Program-made: the position numbers and the translations under genes | Assembly (NCBI RefSeq): GCF_017298635.1 | Contig: NZ_CP071182.1 | Span: forward strand, 4,316,001 to 4,380,000 | DNA: 64,000 bases | Origin: Paenalicyclobacillus mengziensis | Lineage (GTDB): Bacteria; Bacillota; Bacilli; Alicyclobacillales; Alicyclobacillaceae | Direction: 5' to 3' | Notes under the pieces: model-generated | Seen by the model: the letters and a program-made list of their open reading frames with translations, nothing else | Database searches by the model: none | Told to the model about the DNA's origin: nothing | Part shown: in pieces, positions 24,024 through 34,129 of the stretch | Position numbering within the stretch: position 1 is the stretch's first letter | How the letters are laid out: each line of letters opens with the position of its first letter

Positions 24024-27000
24024 ATGCTGCAACGTGTAGACGCGAAAGAACCAGCAAAGAAACGCGAAGACCGCGTTCTTGAGTTCTGGAACGAGAACCA
24101 AGTATTTAAGAAGAGTGAAACGATTCGTGAAGGCAAGCCGGAATTTGTCTTCTACGAAGGACCACCGACGGCAAACGGTAAACCGCACCCTGGACACGTA
24201 CTGACCCGTTTGATGAAGGACGTCTATCCGCGCTACAAGACGATGAAAGGATTTCACGTCGAGCGCAAAGCCGGTTGGGATACGCACGGGTTGCCGGTCG
24301 AAATCGAGATCGAAAAAAAACACGGTATCAGTGGGAAAAAGCAGATCCAAGCGTTTGGCATCGAACGCTTCATCAAGGAGTGCAAAGACAGCGTCTGGAC
24401 GTATGAGAAGACCTGGCGTGAGCTGACAGAGCGCTTGGCGTATTGGACCGATCTCGATAACCCCTACATGACCCTTACCGACGACTATATCGAATCGGTC
24501 TGGAACATCTTGAAGACCGTCTATGACAAGGGACTTCTCTACCAGGGACACCGCGTCAGCCCGTATTGCCCGCACTGCGAGACGACGTTATCCAGTCACG
24601 AGGTGGCACAAGGCTACGCGGACGTGAAGGACCTGACTGTAACCGCGAAATTTAGAGTGACCGAGACGACAAGTGCCGGTGCCGGGACAGACGGGACCGA
24701 CACACCGACGTTCATCCTGGCCTGGACGACAACGCCCTGGACACTCCCGAGCAACGTGGCTTTGGCAGTTCACCCAGACCTCACATACGTCCTGATTCAT
24801 TCCGCAGAGCACGACGAAAACTACTGGGTCGCGGAAGGTCTGAAAGACAACTTCATGCACGAAGGCGATACCATCGTCGACAGCAAAAAGGGGAGCGACC
24901 TGCTTGGAGTGAAGTATGCGCCTGTCTTCCCCTATGTAAAGGTCGAGGGCAAAAAGTTTGAAGTGGTCACATCGGGTCATGTGACGGATGAGTCTGGTAC
25001 AGGTATCGTGCACATGGCGCCTGCCTTTGGCGAAGACGACTACCGCGTCTGTCAAGAACACGGCATGGTCTACTGTAACTTTGTCGATCTGACCGGACGC
25101 TTCACCGACGATGTCACAGACTTCGCCGGGCGCTTCGTTCGCGATGAAGACGTGAATGTCGATATCGTCAAGGACCTGGCAGCCCGAAACGTGATGTACG
25201 AGAAGCACAAGTACGAGCACTCCTACCCGCACTGCTGGCGCTGCGATACACCGCTGCTTTATTACGCGATTGACAGTTGGTTTATCCGCATGACGGCGGT
25301 GAAAGACGAAGTGATTCAGAATTCACAAGGCGTCAACTGGATGCCGGAGCACATTAAGGACGGGCGGATGGGCAACTTTCTCGACAACCTCGTTGACTGG
25401 AACCTCTCCCGCAGCCGTTATTGGGGCACGCCGCTTCCCATCTGGGTGTGTGACAAGTGTGGGGAGAAGGAATGCATCGGATCGCGCGCAGAATTGCAAG
25501 AGAAGGCCGGCCATCTGCCGTCTGAACTGCACAAGCCGTACATCGACGATATCACCTATGCCTGCTCTTGCGGCGGCACGATGCACCGTGTACCAGAAGT
25601 CATCGACGTGTGGTTTGACTCCGGCAGCATGCCGTTCGCCCAGTGGCACTATCCATTTGAGCACCAGGATGACTTTCATCGGTTGTTCCCTGCCGACTAC
25701 ATCTGCGAAGCGATTGACCAAACGCGCGGATGGTTTTACAGTCTGCTTGCCATCTCAACGCTGATGACCGGTAAAGCACCGTACAAGAACGTCCTCGTCC
25801 TCGGCCATGTCGTCGATGAGACTGGGAAGAAGATGTCAAAGTCCAAAGGGAATGTCATCGATCCGTTTGAGGCCTTCGACATGCACGGCGCCGACGCTCT
25901 GCGCTTCTACTTCCTCGTGAACAACCAGCCGTGGAACTCGCAACGCTTCTTCCACCGGGCGGTTGCGGAAAGCAAGGCGAAGTTCATCGACCTGCTGCAA
26001 AACGTGCATGCGTTTTACGCGCTCTACGCCAGCATCGACGGCTTCAATCCGGCAGAGCATAACGTACCTGTTCCTGACCGACCGCTGATGGACAAGTGGA
26101 TCTTGGCACGGACGCATGACACCACAGCGAAGATTGATAAGTGGCTCGACAAGTACGATGCAACTTCCGCTGCACGTGCACTGCAAGGACTCGTCGACGA
26201 CCTCTCGACCTGGTACATCCGCCGTAACCGCGAGCGCTTCTGGGCACCGGGGATGGAAGCAGACAAGATTGCAGCATACCTGACACTCTACGAAGTCTTG
26301 GAGGTCGTTGCTAAGTTGGCTGCGCCGATGACTCCGTTCATCGCCGAAGAGCTCTACCACAACGTAGTGCGAAGTGCACATCCGGACGCACCGCTGTCTG
26401 TCCATTTGACCGATTTCCCAGTGGCAGACCCGGCTCTAATTGACCGGGAACTCATCGACGAAATGCGCGAAGTTCTCGACGTTGTCGAAGCAGGACGCCA
26501 CCTTCGCAATGAAACAAAAATGAAGACCAGACAGCCGCTCTCAAAACTATACATCTCAGTGGGTAAAGAGAACCTGCTGCAGAAGTTTACCGAGGTCATC
26601 AAAGACGAGTTGAACGTGAAGGAACTCGTTTATGCACATCTCGACGACTTGGCCACGCCAGAGCTGTTCCTCAACCTGAAGGAAGTCGGCAAGGATTACG
26701 GCAAACTGGTGCCGGTGCTGAACAAGGCAGCAAAGAATGCCGGCGCCGAGGTCATCGCCGCATTCCGAGAGAAGGGTGAGGTTCTGCTCGAGGGGCAGCG
26801 CATCGGCCGGGAGCACGCGGAGCTTCGCTTCCATCCGAAGTTCGAAGGCATGCTGACGCAGACAGGGAACGGCTTCGTCGGACTTGACACCACGTTGACG
26901 CCAGAGTTGATTGAGGAAGGTTTCGTCCGTGAACTTGTCTCCAAGATGCAGATGATGCGCAAGGAGGTCAACTACAATGTCACCGACCGCGTGACCTTCT

Positions 27001-27170
27001 TTGCGACAGGCGACGACGAAGTCATGAAGGTGCTGCGCGACAATGCGACTGAGATTGCAGCCACGGTGCTGGCGACCGAATTTGTGTTTGACAGCGATGC
27101 CGACGGCGGCGACCTGACAAAGGACTGGGACGTTAACGGCAAACCTCTGCGGCTGACCGTGAAGAAGTAA
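24024..27170 (+). CDS. ileS: Isoleucyl-tRNA synthetase, eukaryote-like (type 2) class
   Basis: A class I synthetase of 1,048 residues, longer than the roughly 920-residue type 1 enzyme of B. subtilis. The HIGH motif appears as HPGH (55-58) within PPTANGKPHPGHVL. WDTHGLPVE follows, the CP1 editing domain spans about 200-400, and KMSKS is near residue 605. These N-terminal features are those of the eukaryote-like IleRS2 group, which includes mupirocin-resistant enzymes. ATG 24024 follows AAGGAGGA. A T-box leader controls it. Drug resistance is only inferred. Confidence 0.95.
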   Translation: MLQRVDAKEPAKKREDRVLEFWNENQVFKKSETIREGKPEFVFYEGPPTANGKPHPGHVLTRLMKDVYPRYKTMKGFHVERKAGWDTHGLPVEIEIEKKHGISGKKQIQAFGIERFIKECKDSVWTYEKTWRELTERLAYWTDLDNPYMTLTDDYIESVWNILKTVYDKGLLYQGHRVSPYCPHCETTLSSHEVAQGYADVKDLTVTAKFRVTETTSAGAGTDGTDTPTFILAWTTTPWTLPSNVALAVHPDLTYVLIHSAEHDENYWVAEGLKDNFMHEGDTIVDSKKGSDLLGVKYAPVFPYVKVEGKKFEVVTSGHVTDESGTGIVHMAPAFGEDDYRVCQEHGMVYCNFVDLTGRFTDDVTDFAGRFVRDEDVNVDIVKDLAARNVMYEKHKYEHSYPHCWRCDTPLLYYAIDSWFIRMTAVKDEVIQNSQGVNWMPEHIKDGRMGNFLDNLVDWNLSRSRYWGTPLPIWVCDKCGEKECIGSRAELQEKAGHLPSELHKPYIDDITYACSCGGTMHRVPEVIDVWFDSGSMPFAQWHYPFEHQDDFHRLFPADYICEAIDQTRGWFYSLLAISTLMTGKAPYKNVLVLGHVVDETGKKMSKSKGNVIDPFEAFDMHGADALRFYFLVNNQPWNSQRFFHRAVAESKAKFIDLLQNVHAFYALYASIDGFNPAEHNVPVPDRPLMDKWILARTHDTTAKIDKWLDKYDATSAARALQGLVDDLSTWYIRRNRERFWAPGMEADKIAAYLTLYEVLEVVAKLAAPMTPFIAEELYHNVVRSAHPDAPLSVHLTDFPVADPALIDRELIDEMREVLDVVEAGRHLRNETKMKTRQPLSKLYISVGKENLLQKFTEVIKDELNVKELVYAHLDDLATPELFLNLKEVGKDYGKLVPVLNKAAKNAGAEVIAAFREKGEVLLEGQRIGREHAELRFHPKFEGMLTQTGNGFVGLDTTLTPELIEEGFVRELVSKMQMMRKEVNYNVTDRVTFFATGDDEVMKVLRDNATEIAATVLATEFVFDSDADGGDLTKDWDVNGKPLRLTVKK

Positions 27171-27344
27171 GGCACCTTTTGAGGCTTGATGCACAAGGTC
27201 GCGAGCGGTCGGCTCACGGGGACTTGCGCGGACTTGCACGGACTTGCACGGACTTGCGCGGCCTCGGCCTGGCAGGTGGACTCTTCGCACACGGTCCGTC
27301 TCAAGGGGCTTGCGCGGACTTGCACCAACTGAATATAATACCAA
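27171..27344. other. ileS-serS gap with 10-bp repeats and promoter
   Basis: Four units of GACTTGCGCG or GACTTGCACG lie exactly 10 bp apart at 27221-27260, with further copies near 27310-27325. The last copy supplies the -35 of the serS leader promoter: TTGCGC at 27310-27315, an 18-bp spacer and TATAAT at 27334-27339. Confidence 0.7.
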
Positions 27345-27597
27345 CAAAGTAAAGTCTATTATGCCTGTGAAGAGCATCCAACTCGGAGGCATTTATGACC
27401 GGAGTGGAGTCGACACAAAAGCCTCAACCGGCGGCTGTCCGTCACGTGAGGTGGTGCCGTCGTTGCCGCTTTCTAAGTAGATCGGGCCCGCCCGTTATCG
27501 CGGAACCAAAGGGGATCGATTTCGGCGAACGGATCGGTCAAATTGGGTGGCACCGCGAGCAAAGCGCTCCTCGTCCCAATCGGATGAGGGCGCTTTT
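27345..27597 (+). promoter_or_regulatory. T-box riboswitch, serine type, upstream of serS
   Basis: The canonical T-box TGGGTGGCACCGCG is at 27544-27557. Its TGGC complements the GCCA end of tRNA-Ser, whose discriminator is G. A terminator follows, pairing AGCGC at 27563-27567 with GCGCT at 27590-27594, inside an extended stem and before TTTTT. The specifier could not be fixed by eye. The start codon of serS is 25 bp downstream. Confidence 0.87.
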
Positions 27598-27621
27598 TGT
27601 ATTCGAAAGGAGAGCTGTAGA

Positions 27622-28908
27622 ATGATGGACATTCAGTTCGTCCGTGAGAACCCGGAGTTGATGAGGGAAGTCGCGCGGCAAAAGGGGATTGACGTCGACA
27701 TTGCAAGGCTTCTCGACACCGATGTCACCCGCAGGGAGACCTTGCAACAGCGAGAGAAGTTGCGTCAACAGCGAAACCAGGTGTCAAAGGCGATTGCACA
27801 ACTCGCCCAGAGCGGGCAAACCAATGGCCCCGAAGCGGCGCGTCTCAAAGACCAGGTGCGGACCGTAAACGCAGAACTCGCTGAGGTGGAACATCGGTGG
27901 TTAGCCGCACAGCAAGAATACGATGCGCTCATGTTGCTTGTCCCGAACATCGTGTCGCCGGATACACCAATTGGCGCCTCGGACGCCGACAACGTCGAAC
28001 TGCGCCGTGTGGGTGACTTGCCGCAATTTTCGTTTGACCCGCTCGATCACGTTGCCCTCGGCGAACGCCTCGAAATCCTCGACATTGTGCGTGGCGTCAA
28101 AGTGGCCGGCAGCCGCGGCTATTTCCTAAAAGGTGGAGGGCTGCACCTCCACCGAGCTGTGCAGCAACTCGCGATTGATCTGCTCAACGAACGGGGATTC
28201 ACAGTCATGGACGTACCTGTTATGGTCCGTGAAGAAGCCTTAAGTCACACGGGCTTCTTTCCTCTTGGGGCCGATGAGACGTATCAACTTCCAGCCGATG
28301 ACCTCTACCTCGTCGGGACCGCTGAGGCTCCGCTCGTGTCCTATTTCAGCAGAGAAATCGTCGACGTCTCCCGCCCCATCCGGGTCGCTGGTGTCTCCAA
28401 TTGTTTTCGCAGGGAGGCTGGCAGTGCGGGGCGAGACGTCCGAGGCCTGTACAGGGTACACCAATTTGCCAAAGTCGAACAGGTTGTCATTTGTGAGCAC
28501 GACATTGGTGTGGCGAAAAATTTACTCAGCGAGATCACCCAAAACGCGGAGGACTTGCTCCAGGCTCTGGAACTCCCGTATCGCGTGATGGCCGTTTGCA
28601 CAGGAGACATGTCGCAGAAGAACTATCAGCAGTTTGACATCGAAACCTGGATGCCAAGCCGAAACAGTTATGGGGAGACCCATTCGTCATCGCTGCTGCT
28701 TGATTTCCAGGCAAGGCGCGCAAACACTCGCTACCGCGATAAGGATGGCCAGTTGCAGTATTGCTTCACCTTGAATAACACCGCAGTGGCAAGTCCGCGC
28801 ATCCTCATACCGTTGTTAGAGGTGCACCAACGACGAGATGGGAGCGTAGGTATTCCCACTGCGCTCCAGCGGTACATTCACGGAGTCACCGAGTTGAAGC
28901 CACGGTAA
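27622..28908 (+). CDS. serS: Seryl-tRNA synthetase
   Basis: A class II synthetase of 428 residues. The N-terminal tRNA-binding coiled coil spans about 30-105 (REKLRQQRNQVSKAIAQL). Motif 2 is visible around VSNCFRREAGSAGRD and VHQFAKVEQVV, and motif 3 near ALQRYIHGVTE. ATG 27622 follows AAAGGAGAG; a second ATG at 27625 is equivalent. Expression is governed by the serine T-box. The stop is followed at once by an 11-bp tandem repeat. Confidence 0.97.
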   Translation: MMDIQFVRENPELMREVARQKGIDVDIARLLDTDVTRRETLQQREKLRQQRNQVSKAIAQLAQSGQTNGPEAARLKDQVRTVNAELAEVEHRWLAAQQEYDALMLLVPNIVSPDTPIGASDADNVELRRVGDLPQFSFDPLDHVALGERLEILDIVRGVKVAGSRGYFLKGGGLHLHRAVQQLAIDLLNERGFTVMDVPVMVREEALSHTGFFPLGADETYQLPADDLYLVGTAEAPLVSYFSREIVDVSRPIRVAGVSNCFRREAGSAGRDVRGLYRVHQFAKVEQVVICEHDIGVAKNLLSEITQNAEDLLQALELPYRVMAVCTGDMSQKNYQQFDIETWMPSRNSYGETHSSSLLLDFQARRANTRYRDKDGQLQYCFTLNNTAVASPRILIPLLEVHQRRDGSVGIPTALQRYIHGVTELKPR

Positions 28909-28912
28909 AGAT

Positions 28913-28983
28913 GGGCCAGGTGTGGGCCAGGTGTGGGCCAGGTGTGGGCCATGTGTGGGCCATGTGTGGGCCAGGTGTGGGCG
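28913..28983. repeat. 11-bp tandem repeat, six and a half units
   Basis: GGGCCAGGTGT (two units GGGCCATGTGT) begins at 28913 and recurs every 11 bp to 28979. It starts five bases after the serS stop codon. Confidence 0.93.
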
Positions 28984-29648
<665 letters not shown>

Positions 29649-29669
29649 TAAAATAAATAGGCATCGCTA

Positions 29670-29706
29670 GCTGCCATCGCCTGCCATCGCCTGCCATCGC
29701 CTGCCA
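29670..29706. repeat. 10-bp tandem repeat CTGCCATCGC
   Basis: Three and a half units with a 10-bp period (29671-29706), between copies 1 and 2 of element family 2. Confidence 0.88.
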
Positions 29707-29769
29707 CCAAGGCTGGCCATTCAAGTAATGGACGGTATTCGGGGGCTACAGCAGGTTCGCAGCAGACAT

Positions 29770-30045
29770 CGAGGGGGTACCAACTGTACCGCAAGATGCA
29801 AAAGTATCGTTAGGTGGCGATATAAGGGGGTACCGACTCGGCACTAGAATACACAACTATCTCTAGGGGTTGGAGGTTGGGGGTATCGGATCGGACGTAA
29901 GTATCACAAGTATCATTACGATACCCCCTGGGGTTGACGAATAAGAATAGCGAGATATATCTAAACTCGGCGCATACCCCACAGGGTACACCTCTTAGAC
30001 TCAAAACTTTTGCTAGCAACATAAGTTATACCCCATGGGGTAACC
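29770..30045 (+). repeat. Phased-palindrome element family 2, copy 2
   Basis: Modules are centred at 29778.5, 29831.5, 29884.5, 29928.5, 29981.5 and 30035.5 (offsets 53, 53, 44, 53, 54). The first two are GGGGGTACC and the third is GGGGGTATCGGATCGG. The last three are ACCCCCTGGGGT, TACCCCACAGGGTA and the perfect palindrome TACCCCATGGGGTA. The core at 29917-29949 equals that of copy 1. No gene is present. Confidence 0.88.
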
Positions 30046-30096
30046 GATTGAATAAGCCAGATACCAACCAAGTATCAAAACTATCTCTGCTCTCAT

Positions 30097-30328
30097 CTAA
30101 CGAGCTGAACCTAACGAGCTGAACCTACCGGGCTGAACCTACCGGGCTGAACCTAACGAGCTGAACCTACCGAGTTCAGTATCACTCTATCCGATCCTGA
30201 ATAAGGTAAGCAGGCCGACGGCCTGCTCTCCAAATTTGATTGGTCACTGGGTTTGACTAAGCGCGTGGTCTGAGTCCTGTTACAGCTTATGGGACGGGGC
30301 CATTCCGTCTACAGATCCGCATCTACAT
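30097..30328. repeat. 14-bp tandem repeat and hairpin before the propeller gene
   Basis: Six units of CTAACGAGCTGAAC or CTACCGGGCTGAAC follow a 14-bp period (about 30097-30180). A stem, GCAGGCC/GGCCTGC, lies at 30210-30226. The rest up to 30328 shows nothing clear. Confidence 0.8.
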
Positions 30329-32158
30329 CTACGGATGGTAGTCTACGACCTCCACCGGCAAACTGAGACTCCACTGCTCATCTAAGGTTGCATTCGTGGG
30401 CGTGACTTCGAAGACAACCTGTTTTCCCGCTGAATCATTCACAGAGACCACATCCAACTGAGTGCCGCTGACATATGTGATGAACTGCCCGTTGCTCGTA
30501 AACTCCGGATCGACTACACCCAAGCCGGCCCTCGAAAGTACATTGCGCGCTCCCGTCTTGAGATTCATCGTCACAAGTTGCATATGTTCCCACCATTGAC
30601 TGATGTCGGGCTGTCCAGCGTTCATGGAGAGTACAGGCCCCTGGCTGTACGCCACCATGGTTCCGTTCGGATTCACGGTGGGCCAAACTTGGGTCATCTG
30701 AGCCTGAGCGGAACCCGCAGTGCTCGTCCGTTGATCGGACTGTGTTGCCCCGGTCGAGCCCTGTCCCTGTGCCACACCTTGGCCATCCGAGCCCTGTCCC
30801 TGTGCCACACCTTGGCCATCCGAGCCCTGTCCCTGTGCCGCACCTTGGCCATCCGAGCCCTGTCCCTGTGTTGCCCCGGTCGACGCCTGAGCGCCCCCGC
30901 TAAGGTTGCCCGTGCTGCTACCAGGGAGCGGAATTAACTTACGCCCGTTCCACAGCTCGATAGTCTTCTTGACGAATAAGTATCGGCTGCCGCCCACCTG
31001 TAAAATTGCTGAACTCCCACCGACAGGCTTGATGGGATCCTGCCCGGTAAGCGTCACAGCCACACCTTGCGTCGCCCCATCCATACTCAGAATATGCAAT
31101 TGAAGACCGTCGGCGGCAATCGATGCGGAGTGAAACGGATCGGGCCAATAGAACAACCTCGTCCCATCTGCCGTCCATGGTCCCAGGATAAACCCGTCAC
31201 TTGTCGGTGCAGTCAACACGTTGTTTACACGCCCTGTAGCAGGGTTCCAAATTCCAATGACATCATGCCGATTCACGACATTGCCATTCGCGTCGGGCAC
31301 AACTTCATCTATCGCGACCATCTTTGTCTTTGGGTTCATGCTGAGCGCATTTACGGTTACGCCAGCAGGTAGTTGTAACGGCAAGGTGGATGGCTCGCCG
31401 CCCGGCTGGACACTGTACACGTGAGAAGTTCCGTCGGTGTACATGAATGTCTCCGGGCCAATCCATATGCCTTGCACATAAGACACGCTACCCAGGTCGT
31501 ACTTTTGCTTCCCGTCCACAGACATCAGCCAGAGTTGCGAATTTTCGATTGGTTGACTCACCGACCCCTGGTTCGCTTGCGTCTGCACCGCGAGCCACTT
31601 GCCGTTCGGCGAAAACCCAGCAGAAATCGCATGTTCATCGACGAGTCTTGCTTGTGCGTGACCGGTTCCTGAGCTGCTCGAGTCAACCAAAACGTATAAT
31701 AGACTCCCGTTAAGTCCGTAGGAGTTCGGAGGATTCACCAACAACGCGGCCTCTCCCTGTTTCCACGCAGACGGAGCAAATTTGGCCTGCATCTGGTTAG
31801 ATTTGCTGCCTGAGGAAACCGGAATGAAATTCTCAGTCGATCTCGTTGCAGCAGAAGCCCCTTCTCCCACCTTGGTCTTGACTCTCGGATGATCGGACGA
31901 AACACTCGATTGCTTGGAACCTAGGGTCTGCTCTGCGGCGGCCTGCCCTGAAGTGGCCCCCCCTGAAGCAGACGGCCCTGAAGCAGAGGGCCCTGAACTC
32001 GGTTGTGAAGAGCCGCCCTGGCGTTCTGAGGTATGATTTGAAGCCGATCCCGCTTGGGTACGATCGGCAGAACCTTGAATTGACGGTGAACCGCAACCGC
32101 CAAGTAACAACATTGCACAGGTGCAGCCAACGAAGGCAGCGGAGATAGAAGCACGCAT
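30329..32158 (-). CDS. Secreted beta-propeller-like lipoprotein
   Basis: A 609-residue exported protein: lipobox LLGGC near residue 20, then a 100-residue Ser/Gly/Gln-rich linker, then repeats typical of TolB/WD40-like propellers, for example AISAGFSPNGKWLAVQT, LSMNPKTKMVAIDE and VDPEFTSNGQFITYVSG. Near residues 435-480 there is an 11-residue repeat (GQGSDGQGVAQ and variants) encoded by a 33-bp tandem repeat. A cell-surface binding or sensing role is conceivable, but I do not recognise the family. ATG 32158 is chosen for the signal peptide; GAGGAG lies 11 nt upstream. Confidence 0.75.
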   Translation of the reverse strand: MRASISAAFVGCTCAMLLLGGCGSPSIQGSADRTQAGSASNHTSERQGGSSQPSSGPSASGPSASGGATSGQAAAEQTLGSKQSSVSSDHPRVKTKVGEGASAATRSTENFIPVSSGSKSNQMQAKFAPSAWKQGEAALLVNPPNSYGLNGSLLYVLVDSSSSGTGHAQARLVDEHAISAGFSPNGKWLAVQTQANQGSVSQPIENSQLWLMSVDGKQKYDLGSVSYVQGIWIGPETFMYTDGTSHVYSVQPGGEPSTLPLQLPAGVTVNALSMNPKTKMVAIDEVVPDANGNVVNRHDVIGIWNPATGRVNNVLTAPTSDGFILGPWTADGTRLFYWPDPFHSASIAADGLQLHILSMDGATQGVAVTLTGQDPIKPVGGSSAILQVGGSRYLFVKKTIELWNGRKLIPLPGSSTGNLSGGAQASTGATQGQGSDGQGAAQGQGSDGQGVAQGQGSDGQGVAQGQGSTGATQSDQRTSTAGSAQAQMTQVWPTVNPNGTMVAYSQGPVLSMNAGQPDISQWWEHMQLVTMNLKTGARNVLSRAGLGVVDPEFTSNGQFITYVSGTQLDVVSVNDSAGKQVVFEVTPTNATLDEQWSLSLPVEVVDYHP

Positions 32159-32433
32159 TGCAAGGGCATCTCCTCGTGTGATGGGTGGGGGCAATACTCG
32201 TCAAAAACTACCGAAGTCAACTGCGAGTAACAGGCGGTGGATTCAGAGTGGTCAGGTGTCTATGTATTTGACGCAACGAAGCCATGCAATGTTACGGAGT
32301 AACCCGAAGAATTTCGATGAATATGTCAAAGCTTGTCGCGATATTGCAGCAATCAGCGCACAATTCAGCAAAAATCGGACTCACTTAGTTTATCACGGGT
32401 GGAGACGGTTGCACACTCACCATGCAAGAAATA

Positions 32434-33810
32434 TCAAGGCACTGTCGGTAGATTTCGCAGCTTCCGAATTGGCGAGAGCAATAGCCAAAGGACGCTTAAT
32501 ACCATACCGCAGGCGGCAAGCGCCATGGTGCTTCGAATGCCGATGGTGTTGGCAATGAGGCCAGCCATGAACGAACCCACCGCGGTAAAACCGACGTCAA
32601 GAACGCGAATTGTCGCGTTTACTCGCCCCAACAACGCATCCGGAACAATCGTCTGACGTACCGTGCTCTCGACAATCCCATAAACCATTCCGCTGGTATC
32701 TCCGAGCAACTGTGCACCAAGCAGCCATAAGGTAGCACGCAGCACTGAGCCCGAAGCTGCGACCCAGAATGATGCTGCAATCCCTTGGAGAAACAACGTC
32801 ACAAGCAACGTTTTGCCGATGCCGAGGAACCGCACCACGTGGCGTGAGATGGCTGCTCCGAGCAGTGCCCCAACCCCGCCCACGGTTACAGTGAAGCCAA
32901 ACAGCAGAGGGGACAAGCCGAGATCACGGAGGGCGTACAACGTATCGAGCACAAACACGGCACTGCTCGTAAATCCGAGCGTCGCTGCTGCTTCTGCCAA
33001 AGCCAGGAGCGTCCGGTTGTGCCTCACCGCCTTCAGACCCTCTGCGAGTTCTGCCCGCCAGTATGCCTGCCTTTGACCCTGCCCCTGACTCGATGCGGCG
33101 TGAGAATGCTCCTGCTGCCTGTTTCCCTCCTTCGTTGTTTCCGCCGCCCGGCAATCGTCTGCTGACAGGGTCTCCACTGACACGGTCTCCACTGACACGG
33201 TCTCCACTGACTGGGTCTCCCGAGCTTGAGGCTTACTCTCCCTGGCCTCAATGCGCCAGAGAGACAAAGCTGAGAACAGGTACGTGAGCGCGTCGATGGC
33301 AATAGCGAATGGAACTGTCAAGAACTGGACGAGTATCCCAGCCAAACCCGGTCCGACCACTTCAGCCAGCGAAGCGGTGATACCCAGTTTACTATTGCCC
33401 TCGACTAGATTTTTTCGATCGATCAACCATGGCAAATACGCCTGATACGAAACGTCGAACAGCAAACTGAGCACTCCGGACAACGCCGCGACGCCAAAAA
33501 ACATCCACAGTTGAAGATGACCAAGCAGAGCGGCGACAGGAATGCCAAGCAACAGAATTGCCCGGGTTATATCGGCGCCAATCAAGAGCGGACGTCTTGC
33601 GAGGCGGTCGACCCAAACGCCGAGAAACAATCCAACCAGTGAGGCCGGCAACTGCGTGGCAAGACTGAGACCACTCATCGTCAAGGGGGTAATCCCCATC
33701 ATCAGCACAGCGCCCATCGGGATGCCCTCGCGGGAAATGCGCGATCCGATTTCCGACACCGCCTGCCCCGCCCACAATTTTCGAAAATCGCCGTGGTTAC
33801 GTAAAGTCAT
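32434..33810 (-). CDS. MFS exporter (macrolide-efflux/EntS-like family)
   Basis: A 458-residue transporter with about twelve helices, the cytosolic loop LGVWVDRLARRPLLIG after helix 2 and the MFS_3-type start FRKLWAGQAVSEIGSRIS. The central loop (about residues 195-250) is unusually long and contains VSVET repeats encoded by a 15-bp tandem repeat. The substrate is not known. ATG 33810 overlaps the 3' end of a truncated paralogue by 14 bp. Confidence 0.88.
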   Translation of the reverse strand: MTLRNHGDFRKLWAGQAVSEIGSRISREGIPMGAVLMMGITPLTMSGLSLATQLPASLVGLFLGVWVDRLARRPLLIGADITRAILLLGIPVAALLGHLQLWMFFGVAALSGVLSLLFDVSYQAYLPWLIDRKNLVEGNSKLGITASLAEVVGPGLAGILVQFLTVPFAIAIDALTYLFSALSLWRIEARESKPQARETQSVETVSVETVSVETLSADDCRAAETTKEGNRQQEHSHAASSQGQGQRQAYWRAELAEGLKAVRHNRTLLALAEAAATLGFTSSAVFVLDTLYALRDLGLSPLLFGFTVTVGGVGALLGAAISRHVVRFLGIGKTLLVTLFLQGIAASFWVAASGSVLRATLWLLGAQLLGDTSGMVYGIVESTVRQTIVPDALLGRVNATIRVLDVGFTAVGSFMAGLIANTIGIRSTMALAACGMVLSVLWLLLSPIRKLRNLPTVP

Positions 33811-34129
33811 TCACTGGCAGCTCCCTTATTTTTCGAATCGGTGAAAGAAGCAGCCATAAAGTCGACAAAACCATGCCGACGGCCGCAATCATCATCGTGT
33901 CGCGAATGCCGATGACTTGCCCAAGCACACCTGATAAGAGCGCTCCGACTGCAGTCAGTCCGACCTCAAAGACACGAATGGTTGCATTCATGCGACCAAG
34001 GCGGTCGTCAGACGTCAGTGCCTGGCGCAGTGTCACGTCCAGGATTTCGTAGATGACACCTGTACTATCGCCGAACAGTTGTGCTGCCATCAGAAACAGT
34101 GCAGATCGCCATAATGGGCTGTTGTTCAC
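33797..34129 (-). pseudogene. Truncated MFS paralogue (C-terminal quarter only)
   Basis: The 110-residue frame aligns with the last quarter of the adjacent MFS protein: QLFGDSTGVIYEILDVTLRQ against QLLGDTSGMVYGIVESTVRQ, and VLSTLWLLLSPIRKIRELP against VLSVLWLLLSPIRKLRNLP. The first roughly 350 residues, including helices 1 to 9, are absent. It looks like the remnant of a tandem duplication after an internal deletion. Its GTG overlaps the stop of the VTT gene by 4 bp, so it may still be translated. Confidence 0.8.

Noticed and set aside
24588..27392. Several long minus-strand open frames opposite ileS
   Set aside because: They mirror the codon bias of ileS on the other strand and resemble no protein.
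30329..32194. Mobile element or prophage in the repeat-rich 29-35 kb interval
   Set aside because: No transposase, integrase, attachment site or terminal inverted repeats were found.
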